64,000 nt of DNA from positions 178,748 to 242,747 of the forward strand of contig JAIGNY010004313.1 in assembly GCA_020152595.1 (NCBI GenBank), in the 5' to 3' direction. This document shows, in pieces, positions 11,955 through 22,450 of the stretch (position 1 is its first letter; every line of letters begins with the position of its first letter). The position numbers and the translations under genes are program-made. This DNA is from Chiridota heheva. Its lineage: Eukaryota; Echinodermata; Holothuroidea; Apodida; Chiridotidae. Under the pieces are notes generated by a model, which saw nothing but the letters and a program-made list of their open reading frames with translations, ran no database searches and was not told the origin of the DNA.

Positions 11955-12392
11955 AAGAAGATGAAGTTGAAAATTTGCAAGAAGAGGCTACTCTTCCTCT
12001 TGGAGAACTCTTGAACAGGTTTGGGATGCCAACCAACAAGAACCAAAGAGCCCTGCGGAAAAAGGCAAACAGAACAGACCTCTTATCACCTGTAGTCACA
12101 AACAAAAGAACAGTATTTCCAGATTTTGATGAGGACGACGAGTCGGAAAGTACAGAAAAAAACGTAAATGGTAAAAATAAGAAAACACAGGAATCAGATT
12201 CAGAGAAGAAAAAGTTGTTTTCAGATGAAGATGGGGAGGAGGAAGACAGGAGGGGGAAGTCAGACAAAGATGAAAGTGAAAATGCAAATAATTCCAGTGT
12301 CAAAACTACCTCAGGTCATTCCAGAGAAGGAAGAACAACGCATTGCAATGGAAACAGAGGAAAGGAAGAGGAGGCAGATGAAGTGGAACAAG
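11955..12392 (+). CDS. PPM1G: PPM1G exon (start of the acidic insert)
   Basis: Begins after TTTTTTCTTGCAG at 11954 and ends before GTTAGT at 12393. It enters and leaves in phase 1, so it joins the exons at 957 and 17049. The peptide opens EDEVENLQEEATLPLGELLN, matching the HEEATMTIEELLTRYG region of vertebrate PPM1G from memory. It then becomes hydrophilic and increasingly acidic (DFDEDDESES, SDEDGEEEDRRGK), with basic patches. This is the PPM1G-specific insert that splits the PP2C fold and is thought to serve substrate and nucleosome or spliceosome contacts. Length is poorly conserved in the family, so it supports identity less than the catalytic exons do. Confidence 0.9.
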
Positions 12393-13295
12393 GTTAGTAG
12401 CGATAAGAGCTAGAGCAATGGGTATGTGAGTGTTTGTTTTACTATATGTCTCCTGAGGACAGAAAAGTCACCAGCTCTTTGAGGACAAAACTAACTACCA
12501 AGGACATTTACACATGTCGTCATTTGCATGCATTTCTGGAGGGCATCCTCCAAACTCATCTGAAGTTATCCACAAATTGGGACAAACTTTTGATAGCTTT
12601 TAAATGTATGAAGATTTTTGTATTATAGTACCTACTGTAGTGAGGACAATTCTTGCCCAACACCTTTCCTCCTGAGGAGAATATTTTTTCTTTTCTATTA
12701 GCGTTAATCCCATTTAACAGTGAAAACATGACTGAAATTATCATTTGAAGATTCTTGAGTGTCCTTGGAAGGATGGCTCCCATCTAGTCTTTTTGCCCTT
12801 TTCCAATGGTGGATTTTTAAAATTAAGAGATGATTTTTGGGAATCTGAAAAACGTTTGACTGATAGAAGATCTTCTTTCCAAACTAGTATCCTAGAAACA
12901 CATTCAATACCCATACCAATGAATATGTTTTCTCTGCATTTGTCTGTTAGTTTCTTCATCAGCAGTATCTCAAGAAGAACCGAATGGATTTTGATATAAT
13001 TCACTGCATGGTTTGGTTAGTGCCAAAGGGGTAAATGACTAGCCTGTAGTGGGTATTTTTTTGTTGGTTTGTGTGTTGGTGCATATGTGTTCCTAGGGGT
13101 TCCTACTCTTCTGATCTGCAGAATAGAATAGCATTCGAGCCAGGGGAAGTGAAATTAGAAAATGTAGGGCATCACGTTCTTCGAAAACTCCAGCACCCTC
13201 ATCTGGTTTTCATTGGCTTTTTGTTCTAGATAGACACAAAAACAATATAAGTCGTGAATCTTTATCAGATTATAACGATTTATGGACACGGAGGC
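12393..13295 (+). other. Intron, nothing recognised
   Basis: About 0.9 kb of intron after the acidic-insert exon. Both strands carry 60-90 residue ORFs with no recognisable motifs. Confidence 0.5.
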
Positions 13296-13592
13296 AGAAT
13301 TATACAAAATTTCCTACGGTGCTGAATAAAGGTGTCAAAAATCTTCCTACAATAAATTGGGACAGAAATAATATTAATGTAGTGAATAGGCCTACAAATT
13401 TACCTCTACTTACCTACTTACCTCTTTTGCAATTTAATTTACTTTTCATCGCACAATTACATGGGGGACGTTTATAGAGCTTATATTTACCACATACCCT
13501 GCTGTTTACTCTTCAACATATACCCTGTTTTTTTTCTTTTTCCCTATGCATTTTCGATTTTAATGCAGTTATAACTAGATTTTTTCCAGGTC
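13296..13592 (+). repeat. ~300-bp dispersed repeat, copy 2
   Basis: Forward copy of the family also at 5768-6104 (reverse), 26825-27119 and 37354-37668. It shares GTGCTGAATAAAGGTGTC, GACAGAAATAATATTAATGT, and ends TTTTTTCCAGG. It carries a short internal expansion of ACCTACTTACCT. Confidence 0.75.
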
Positions 13593-13985
13593 CGTATGGG
13601 TACCTGGGTAGAAATAGCTTGAAAATTTGCTCTAAAACAAGCAAAAATTGTCATCAAAATCGGTTACAAATTGAACAGGTTTTAGTTCTTCACCAACGTT
13701 ATTTGAATTAGAGCAGTTGAATCTCTGTCAAACCCTCAATCAGAATTTGGCGAGAGATAACAGTCTGGCACTTTCCAATGACAAATATTTTGAACAGAAA
13801 TTTAAAAAATGATTTAATACATTACAACTTTTACGTACATAAAAGATTCTTATCTTGGAAACTACAGATACTTTTGATGTAACTTGAAGAATATATTGTC
13901 AGAATTTAGAGCTCTTTCTTGTGAATACAATATATAAAATCACTACCCGTTTATACTCACTGCTCCCTTCTCTCTAAGTGGAGAT

Positions 13986-15030
13986 TAGAGCTGTGAACGT
14001 TTAGGGATTTTAGTAAACGTGTACACGCCAAAAAAAGCGAGCGTGTATCGTGTACACGAGTTTAGTACCGTAATTTTCGAAGAAACACCAAAATTGCTCC
14101 AAAACTACGAGGCGAAGTAGAAAAATCGCGCAACCAGTATGGTAAAAGTACTGAGTGCATTACCCAAATAGACGCTGAGTTTTGCTTTCCAAATCGTAAA
14201 AAGTTTACTTGTACAGTATAAATCATCATTTTTATGGAAAATATGCATGGAAATTCAGTTTTGAAAGAACAGATAACTTCCTTTCAATGTCATTTAAACT
14301 CAACATCGCGTAACTTTTTAGTCCTATTTGCTACGGCTTTCAAAGTTCTGTGAAAATCTTGCATACTGGGGCCTATGATATACCTCGCCGTAAAACATTT
14401 CAAAACTACGCCACCACCACCAGGAAGTTCTGAAGTATCAGTCCTCTCGAAAAAAATGGCCGCCATCTTTGCGAAGCATGCAGAATTTCAGCTCTGTTAA
14501 AACCTTCTTCTGTTTATTCATTATGCAATATTTTTTCTTTCTTGCAAAATTTATTTGACTCATCAGGTAATATTTACATGTAAATGTACTGATTGTCACG
14601 ATTCAAGTGTTTTTTTATCGATGAAACGGGCGCTGATTGTGTGGGTTTAAAGCCTTATGGCCTAACGTTAGGCCTATTGTTAGTTTCACTGTGTACTGCT
14701 GCACATTCGCGGTGCATTTTACAAGTTGAATTACTCAGATTTCGGCGAAATCAAAGTGCATAATATCCCCATTCATTAGTGATTACTGCGCATTTGTGAT
14801 TCGCACATTTAAAAAGGATTATGCTAATCGGGTTTACAGTTTGTAAAAAATCATTGATTGGAATTTTGTCAGCCGAATGTGTGTGTGATTTGAATCATGA
14901 ATATTGATTTCCAACGACAAGACACTAGGCCTATAATGTATGAAAAACGATTACTCGCAATGAAGTTTTAGTAAACGTTTACAAGATTTGCAAGCGTGTA
15001 GCGTGTACACGCTAAACGGTCACAGCTCTA
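13986..15030 (+). mobile_element. Non-autonomous hAT-like element, copy 2, with 8-bp TSD
   Basis: The element starts TAGAGCTGTGAACGTTTAG and ends CTAAACGGTCACAGCTCTA, giving matching terminal inverted repeats. It is flanked by perfect 8-bp duplications GTGGAGAT at 13978-13985 and 15031-15038, the target size typical of hAT transposons. It is 1,045 bp long. GTACACG words cluster near both ends, a common subterminal pattern. No transposase frame was seen. Copy 1 at 1379-2310 is the same element in the opposite direction. Confidence 0.92.
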
Positions 15031-15049
15031 GTGGAGATCGAGGCCTACA

Positions 15050-15485
15050 GCACAGAGATCCATCTCTTCCAGTCTTATTGGCTTGCCCCAGCCCCTCTGC
15101 AACAATTGCCATTGCACCCTCACAGTCTATCACGTTCTCGTTGCTTGTCTCCTGTACAACCTTCCCAGTGCTTCCCTCGCTCCCCACAACTCGATAGCCA
15201 AGCTCTGCCAGAAAAACCCTCCGGATAAAATTATCTCCTTCATCATGCTTCCCTTTAAAATCATATTTAGTCGTCCTCTCCCACCCCCCTCTCTCCACTT
15301 TGTTTTTTCACCCATACACGTCTCTCGATCCCAGCTTTTTGGCATTTAGATCTTGTGTTTCTCTCAATATCCCCCTCTTTTCTTTCCTTCCTACATGTAC
15401 CTCTGGAATGATCTAACCTCTCACGCACAATTTAACCCTCACTGTGGTGGTGCCGTTTAGCCCTCATCAAATAAACAAACAAACT
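15050..15485 (+). mobile_element. 5'-truncated 3' end of the I-group LINE
   Basis: Matches 32240-32664 of the longer LINE almost throughout: the CCCCTCTGCAACAATTGCCA zinc-finger region, the CTGTACAACCTTCCCAG block, and a tail GTGGTGCCGTTTAGCCCTCA then AAATAAACAAACAAAC. It starts only ~12 bp right of the hAT target duplication and ends ~45 bp before the 48-bp minisatellite. Confidence 0.85.
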
Positions 15486-15529
15486 TCCTGTCTTGTGTCT
15501 CTTCAGTGACTTGATTTCAGTTCTCCCCC

Positions 15530-16765
15530 ATCCGAGCATCTCTCTCTCTCTCCTTCTCTACCATCCACCTCCATGTTGTCTCTAGTCTCCTTCTCCACCA
15601 TTCACTTCCATGTTGTCTTTGCTCTGCTCTATCCTTCTCTACCATTCGGCTCCATGTTGTCTTTGGTCTGCTCACTCTCTTTTCTACCATTCGCCTCCAT
15701 GTTGTCTTTGGTCTGCTCTCTCTCTCCTTCCCTACCATTCGCCTCCATGTTGTCTTTGGTCTGCTCTCTCTCCTTCTCTTCCATTCGCCTCCATGTTGTC
15801 TTTGGTCTACTCTCTCTCTCCTTCTCTATCATTCACCTCCATGTTGTCTTTGGTCTGCTCTCTCTCTCCTTCTCTTCCATTTACCTCCCATGTTGTCTTT
15901 GGTCTGCTCTCTCTCTCCTTCTCTACCATTCGCCTCCATGTTGTCTTTGGTCTGCTTTCTCTCTCCTTCTCTACCATACGCCTCCATGTTGTCTTTGATC
16001 TGCTCTCTCCTTCTCTTCCATCCGCCTTCATGTTGTCTTTGGTCTGCTCTCTCTCTCCTTCTCTACCATTCACCTCCATGTTGTCTTTGGTCTGCTCTCT
16101 CTCTCCTTCTCTTCCATTCGCCTCCATGTTGTCTTTGGTCTGCTCTCTCTCTCCTTCTCTACCATTCGCCTCCATGTTGTCTTTGGTCTGCTTTCTCTCT
16201 CCTTCTCAACCATACGCCTCCATGTTGTCTTTGATCTGCTCTCTCCTTCTCTTCCATCCGCCTTCATGTTGTCTTTGGTCTGCTCTCTCTCTCCTTCTCT
16301 ACCATTCACCTCCATGTTGTCTTTGGTCTGCTCTCTCTCTCCTTCTCTTCCATTTGCCTCCATGTTGTCTTTGGTCTGCTCTCTCTCTCATTCTCTTCCA
16401 TTCGCCTCCATGTTGTCTTTGGTCTGCTTTCTCTCCTTCTCTACCATTCGCTTCCATTTTGTCTTTGGTCTGCTCTCCAGTCTCCTTCTCCACCATTCGC
16501 CTCCATGTTGTCTTTGGTCTGCTGTCTTTCTCCATCTCTACCATTCGCCTCCATGTTGTCTTTGGTCTGCTGTATCTCCCCTTCTCTACCATTCACCTCT
16601 ATGTTGTCTTTGGTCTGCTGTATCTCCCCTTCTCTACCATTCACCTCTATGTTGTCTTTGGTCTGCTCTCTCTCTTCCATTCGCCTTCATGTTGTCTTTG
16701 GTCTGCTCTCTCTCTCCTTCTTTACCATACGCCTCCATGTTGTCTTTGGTCTGCCTCGTTTCCTT
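15530..16765. repeat. 48-bp minisatellite, ~25 units
   Basis: The unit is roughly CGCCTCCATGTTGTCTTTGG, TCTGCTCTCTCTCTCC, TTCTCTACCATT. Variants of 42-51 bp occur, and blocks of two to five units are themselves repeated (compare ~15900-16050 with ~16140-16290), showing higher-order duplication. The 48-bp period is a multiple of three, so the array is open in several frames on both strands and gives false ORFs of up to 396 codons. One strand is very pyrimidine-rich. Confidence 0.95.
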
Positions 16766-17048
16766 CGCCCATTCGGTGTCCAGGTCAAAGCTACCCTTGA
16801 ATTGTTAGTGAAATCTTTCTGTAAAATATGCCTGATTTCCATCCATCTTCTATCATGAAAAGTTGTTCTTGTCTTTGTTTACCATACCCGTTCTTACACC
16901 TTTAGAATTATATATGCTCACTGAAAGTAAGGAGAGGAAAAATAAATGCAGGTTTCTTAGATAGTGCTGGGAAGATATACGTGCTCTACTGAGGCCCACT
17001 TGTTCGGATATTGTTTCAAGAGATGTTCCCTATCTTTTTTTATCAAAG

Positions 17049-17233
17049 ATGAAGAATGGAAGAAGTCGTCAAGAAGAAAAGCCAAGGCTGCTAAAGTTGT
17101 ATCAGAGGAGGAAGATGAGGATGAAGAAGACGAAGAAGAAGAAGAAGAAGATGATGATGAAGATGATGATGAAGAGGAGGACGAAGAGGAAGATGGCAAT
17201 GACAGGTTAATGGTGCAGCAAACAAGTGAAGAG
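17049..17233 (+). CDS. PPM1G: PPM1G exon (acidic domain core)
   Basis: Acceptor TTTTTATCAAAG ends at 17048; donor GTAAGA starts at 17234. Entered one base into an Asp codon and left in phase 0. The peptide begins DEEWKKSSRRKAKAAKVVSE and then runs through about thirty-five nearly pure Glu/Asp residues before NDRLMVQQTSEE. This is the Glu/Asp-rich stretch that gives PPM1G its acidic domain. The run is coded by mixed GAA/GAG/GAT/GAC codons and looks prone to length change. The Lys/Arg-rich start could help nuclear targeting (inference). The long serine ORF on the other strand is a shadow of this run. Confidence 0.92.
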
Positions 17234-17335
17234 GTAAGAAGAATGGTCCAAAATCCCCTTAAAACTTTTCTTTCTTTTCAAATACCTGACTTTAAAAAAC
17301 CTTATTGATTCAGGGGTCATATTATCTCAACTTCA

Positions 17336-17475
17336 CAACTTATGAGGTCCCGGTTAGACTGCTGGTGGGTCTTCATTTACCAGTGCTCCACAGCTGGTTT
17401 ATCAAAGGTCTGTGAACCTGTCTGTATAACCGTAGCTGTTGAGTAGGGGATGTAAAATACCCAATCTACCAACCT
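17336..17475 (+). repeat. tRNA-derived SINE, 5'-truncated
   Basis: Matches the SINE at 18909 from the box-B part onward: GAGGTCCCGGTTAGACTGCT, GGTGGGTCTTCATTTACCAG, CACAGCTGGTTTATCAAAGG, CTGTATAACCGTAGCTGTTG, ending GTAAAATACCCAATCTACC. The tRNA-like left head is missing. Confidence 0.75.
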
Positions 17476-18086
17476 ATATTCATATATCCATACCAACTGT
17501 AACTAATTAGATTTTATGAAGTGAGAACAACCAAATTCAAACAAGTAGGAGACACAGGCACAGTGATGTCCCATTGTTAGTCAAATCGGAATTGGTCAAT
17601 CTTGGTGCATTTATTTTAAAGATTTTAAGTGCTACAACTACAATAAAAAACACAAATCAATTGAAAAGGATAACAATAAAACCAGATAAATCTGAAAATT
17701 GAAGAATTATATTTGAGTCATTTCTTAAAGCTCAAACAATACTGGCTTCCTACTTTTCCCACAACCTCATGTCCGCATCCTTGATAATATTTTCGTTTAG
17801 TTTGCATTTTATTTAAGAAAGAAAGTAACATCCTCTTCTCAAAAATTCCTGTACAGGTTTTTTTTATAGTAACAAAGGATACCTAAGTATAATAATATCA
17901 ATTTTGTATGCATGTGACAGAATTGAATACAAGGCTGAAGAGGACTTTTCTAGCCCCCAGTCCCATCTAAAACAATTCATAAATAGGTACATTACCTAAT
18001 CTAACTTAATTAATTGATGCCTGCCGACCCATTCAATTAGCCAATCCTTTGTTTCATTTCAACGTGTCTTTTATTACCTCTCTTAG
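17476..18086 (+). other. Intron, nothing recognised
   Basis: About 0.6 kb of AT-rich intron with no repeat or coding signal that I could identify, ending in a pyrimidine-rich acceptor. Confidence 0.5.
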
Positions 18087-18321
18087 CCTGGGTGTGACAG
18101 TGGCACAACAGCCTGTGTGGTTCTCATACGAGGCAAAGAAATTGTGGTGGGTAACGTTGGTGATTCCAGATGTGTTCTTTCGCGTGATGGGGAAGCGGTC
18201 GACCTCTCCGTGGACCACAAACCCGAAGATGACACGGAACTTCAGAGAATAGAGTACGCAGGAGGCAAGGTGACTCTAGATGGAAGAGTGAATGGTGGTC
18301 TCAATCTATCAAGAGCCTTGG
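18087..18321 (+). CDS. PPM1G: PPM1G exon (PP2C catalytic core)
   Basis: Acceptor CTCTTAG ends at 18086; donor GTATGT starts at 18322. Entered in phase 0, left after one base of a Gly codon. The peptide starts [20 protein letters not shown] and holds the PP2C signatures [53 protein letters not shown]. These correspond to the conserved beta-sandwich strands and the [11 protein letters not shown] motif that leads to a metal-coordinating Asp. [10 protein letters not shown] is characteristic of PPM1G among PP2C enzymes. The PGCDSGTTA join fits the vertebrate EEPGSDSGTTA order after the acidic domain. Confidence 0.96.
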
Positions 18322-18757
18322 GTATGTTGAGTACTGATTGTAATGTTTCTCTATAGTACATGTAGTGAGTAAAGCATTTCATTTTAAAGATGTGTGGATA
18401 CTAGTTTCTGCTCCATTGCCTATCAAACAAAAAGGTGCAGTTCCCGAGTGCAACAATCTTTAGATTGTGGTGATTCATTACCATATTTGATTCTCAAGTT
18501 GTAACCGGCGCCACCCGTCAAGGTATATGGATGTGTAGGAGCAATATTAGATAAATTGCTTTAAAATCTATTAAAAACCATGATAGTAGCAATAATTTTG
18601 ATACAAATGAATTTAATTCAGAAAATAAACTAATAAAGGACCTTTTTTTCACCATTTGCCTTTTATTTTCCCTCTTTGATATAAGATGAAGAAGATGCAT
18701 GTATACTGAACTGTCTTTAAAGAGAGTGTAATCAAGTCCTAAATTTGTTATCTTCAG

Positions 18758-18887
18758 GTGACCATTGTTACAAGACCAATGAATCTCTGCCTCCCAAGGA
18801 TCAGATGATCAGTGCATTCCCAGACCTTCAAACAGCTGCCATCAAGGAAGAGGATGACTTTTTAGTAATTGCTTGTGATGGTATATG
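18758..18887 (+). CDS. PPM1G: PPM1G exon (DxxACDG metal-site motif)
   Basis: Acceptor TCTTCAG ends at 18757; donor GTATGTA starts at 18888. It completes the Gly of GD and leaves two bases into a Trp codon. The peptide reads GDHCYKTNESLPPKDQMISA and on to DFLVIACDGIW. The ACDG aspartate is a conserved metal ligand of PP2C phosphatases. The YK-NESLPPKDQMISAFPD stretch is close to the vertebrate YKRNKNLPPEEQMISALPD. Confidence 0.95.
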
Positions 18888-18908
18888 GTATGTATATTTA
18901 TCTTCATT

Positions 18909-19105
18909 GACCTCGGTGGTCTAGCGGTCATGGCATCAGCTTGGCAAGCTAGAGGTCCCAGGTTTAGTCCCTAGTGGGTCTATCTGTGGTGTGTCTTCAG
19001 TCACCTGTGCTTCACAAATGGTTTATCAAATGCCTGGGGACATCTCTGTATAGCCTTAGCTGTTGAAAGAGGGATTTAAACTACCCACCTTATCTCCATA
19101 GACCA
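18909..19105 (+). repeat. tRNA-derived SINE, fullest copy
   Basis: The head GACCTCGGTGGTCTAGCGGT, then CATGGCATCAGCTTGGCAAG and AGGTCCCAGGTTTAGTCCC, looks like a tRNA with box A (TGGTCTAGCGG) and box B (GGTTTAGTCCC). The body continues through GGTTTATCAAATGCCTGGGG and CTTAGCTGTTGAAAG to TTTAAACTACCCACC. Related copies are at 17336 and, split by a hAT, at 1358/2311. It inserted 21 bp after the exon at 18887, in the gene's direction. Confidence 0.8.
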
Positions 19106-21295
19106 TTTAAAATCTGAATCAGCAATTTCCGGATAAGTAATTTAAATAATGTCACATGGCGGAGATTCTTGTGTCCATAATAGACCAATCGTATACTCGG
19201 AGAATCTTATTAATCAATCAAATACTGAGGGGTTGTTAGCCATCTGCACAATTCACACAGCATGTTGGGTCAAGCATATGAAAAAATGCTATTATGCGCT
19301 TATCATACGTGCGTTATACATGAAGGTAATACGTGCATTGTTGTTTACTGCTCTTCTTCGAGCAACTGATTGGTTGGGTGAAAAGGGAAAAATTCTTCCA
19401 GCAGTGGATTTGTTGATGTACCCTGAAGTAATCACGTTCGGCTAAAATTGGTTTGAAATGGTCTGTTAATATGTATGTGGAAATTATATTGTCAATGAAT
19501 CAGATCTTGTACTTGATAGTAATTTGTTCAGATATTTGTCTCTCTTATCTTCTGATGAGATGGATGCTAATGTAATATTTCCAATGGACCCTTTGCATGT
19601 GCAGACCTGCCAACTAGTACGATTTTGCCATATTTGATACAGGAAAATGTTGGGAATACGATTGTACGTTTTTTGGCACCAGAATACGTTTTTTTATTTT
19701 TTATTTTTTTATTTTATTTTGTTTTATATTTTTTTTACTCATACTTTTTACGCTCGGTTGGCGTTCATGTCCTTTTAAAGGATTTTTGCGGACTTAACTG
19801 ATTCAGATTACGATTTATAACCATTTTCAACTCTTGACAAGTTTCCGTGGGCACTTTTCTTAAAAGTCTCCGCATACGGCGAAGCCCTAACCAATATTTT
19901 TGTTTTTGTTTTTTTTATATAATTTTTTTTATTAAATGTTGGCAGATGTGACACATTACATGGATATTTAAACAACACTGTTAAGAGGGGGTAGTGCAAA
20001 CAAGAATATAGTATGTCACCTGCTGATATTTATAACAAAAATATTTGGTGATAATCCTTAACCCTTAAAATGCATGAGTCTCCCATCTAGAATCTGTATT
20101 TTTGGGAAACTTTTCAGATAATGCTTTTTTTCCACATTTTCCTTTCCTTGGCTATCATTACAAGTATGTGTTAACTGAAAGGTAATACTTTGATCTTCAC
20201 AATTTCCCACGTAATTTTTACACTGGATTATGCAAATTTATGCAATTAGCTCATTTAATATGCATACCCAAGTGAACAAAACTGCCTAAATTTGTGTTTG
20301 TGTACTCTCTTGTGGTAAGCAGTTGGGCATTTTGATAGAATTTATGAAATGTTACTGAAACGTTCTTTTCAATGATATCACTCACAATTTTTATGGAAGT
20401 AGGAACAATTTGAATATGCAAAATACTTCATAATATCACATTTTGACCTATATTATGACCCATTATTATCAGTTTTTACAATATTGTGGGAAAGCTATAA
20501 CCTAAAAATGAAGTTTTCTTGTTTAGCTAGGTAGACTCTTGAAAATGTTGAAGAAAAAAATTGTTTGATATTCATATTGTTGTTTATTATATTTTGCATA
20601 CTAATTAATATGCAAATTACCTCAAAATATGAAATGATATAAGATATGAGAATGATTTCATGGTTGGGAAAATGCAAATATCATCCCAACTTTTACTCAT
20701 TTTGTTATAAAAGGAGTTTCATGACCCAGATAAACTTTTCATTCTAAAAAGTATATATATTCTCACCCATGATGGTTGATTTATTTGTAAACTAAGTAAA
20801 ATATACTCTATTATTTACTGTAGAAATGTATGAAATGCTGTACAGTATATGGTCATGATTTCGTGCAACAGGTACTGTATAGGGGAGTTACCTGTACTAG
20901 TCAACAGGCCTGAAAAGAATTTAAAAAAACATACTGATTTGCCTTTACTTGAGACTGCCTCAGTGTTCACCTCTTTCAAACTATTTTATCATATCCTACA
21001 TGTAGATCTTCAATAACATTTTTTACATGATTTGTGTAGTAAAAAAATGTGTCTTTATGGTAAAGTCTTTCCATCATATCTTTCCAAGTTGCATATCTTT
21101 GGAAAGTTGCATGGTATTTTCTTTTGTTATTTGTGAGGCGACTATGCATCAACATCGTAGCTCATTTAAAGCTGGCTTCAAGGTTTATAAGATGATTTTC
21201 CAATCAAGAGCTAGATTTTTTGAAAATGTTGCTTCAAAATGGACCAAAAGTGGTAAATAACAGTGTAAAATGCCCAAAATTTTTAAATGTGAGGA
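19106..21295 (+). other. Intron with a candidate degraded element
   Basis: AT-rich intron. At 19602 CAGACCTGCCAACTAGTACG and near 19940 TTGGCAGATGTG form an imperfect inverted pair (11 of 13 bases) around ~340 bp that is rich in T and includes CGTTTTTTGGCACCAGAATACG. Target duplications were not found, so this is only a candidate. Nothing else was recognised. Confidence 0.35.
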
Positions 21296-21659
21296 TCGTG
21301 GAGAAAATAATCTCCACGAGAGGCATAGCATCACGAGAGCTATTTTCTCTGTGTTATGGAATTCCAGGACCGTCCGAAACTACCCTGGATATGATTTTCG
21401 CGTTGAACGTGACGTTCTGCTTAAACTATAAAGAGATTGGCACAGTTTTACGTACAACGTACGGTAACCTTGGGAGTACCACAGCTTTACGGGCCCTCTA
21501 AACAGGTCCTTACCGGTCCCTACGGCTCAAGAAATGAGTTCACGAGTCCGGGCCACTGTTTTACAGGTCCACGACTTACATGGCTCCAGTGAACGGGCCG
21601 TTACGGCCCCCACAGGACCTACACGGGATAACGTACAGTAAACCCGGATAAGACAGCTG

Positions 21660-22450
21660 CGGGGTAATGGGGCCGATAGACGTGTGCTACAGAGTTCCAC
21701 GGTCGTCATTCTTACTGGGACGCGCACAGCGTTTGACGGCACTCCCCCACTCGTAGCCACCGGCTATGCTGTTCCATGGTGAATAGATACAAACTGAGTA
21801 AACGGCACACACCAGCAACGCAGTTGCGTGGTAAGCGACCAGGAGCTACAGAGTTCCGCGGCCGTTATTCTTACCGGCGGAACATGTACTGAGTACGACC
21901 GTAGTCTCCCCCCCCCCCACGCAGCTACCAGCTTCGTAGCTCTGTAGTGAAACTCCGCAGTGAGTTTACAGCTCGTATAGCTTGCGTAGCACACAAACTC
22001 CACCGTATTCCACACAGCTCCAGTATAATTTTAGCTATTCCAACAGGAACGCGTACTGAGTACGGCTTTACTCCCTTACGTGTAGCCACTTACTCAGTGG
22101 CCCCGTGGTAAATAAAAGTATACTGAGGTAACGACTCATGTTACAGATGTAGTACGTTTACGCTATCGTAGATCCAGGTGGTTCTTTTGAAATGATAGCT
22201 ATTACGTTAGGGACACGTACATGTACCAGTACGGCGGTAGTCCCCCCTCACGTAACCACTAGCTTCGTTGCTCAGTGGTGAACAGAGGCAAACTGGGCGG
22301 ATGGCTAGTAGAACATACTTGGCACGTCGATGCTTTCGTAGATCCATGACTGCTCTATAGTACTTAACGGGGACGTGTACTGAGTACGGCAATAATCTTC
22401 CTACGTAGCTACTAGCTTTTCGGCTCTGTGGTGAAGGGTGTTTAACGGAA
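21660..22450. repeat. ~163-bp degenerate tandem repeats
   Basis: A module with GTACTGAGTACGGC, then C-rich sequence, then GTAGCCACTAGCTTCGTAGC and a CAGTGGTGAA block recurs with the GTAGCCAC-like word at 21753, 21921, 22082, 22252 and 22405. Spacings are 153-170 bp. Units are diverged, so the array is old. Confidence 0.7.

Noticed and set aside
11938-12303. 121-codon ORF on the - strand
   Set aside because: Shadow of the PPM1G acidic-insert exon.
15530-16765. CRISPR-like array
   Set aside because: Units are contiguous tandem repeats without unique spacers, in an animal intron.
15610-16800. 396-codon open frame with Leu/Ser/Cys-rich repeats, and long ORFs opposite
   Set aside because: It is the 48-bp minisatellite read in an open frame; all frames on both strands are equally open, and no protein family fits.
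16957-17199. Poly-serine ORF on the - strand
   Set aside because: Antisense shadow of the Glu/Asp codons in the PPM1G acidic exon.
18909-18981. Possible tRNA gene
   Set aside because: It has box A/B-like words but imperfect stems, is followed by a conserved non-tRNA body, and recurs in three copies, so it is a SINE head.
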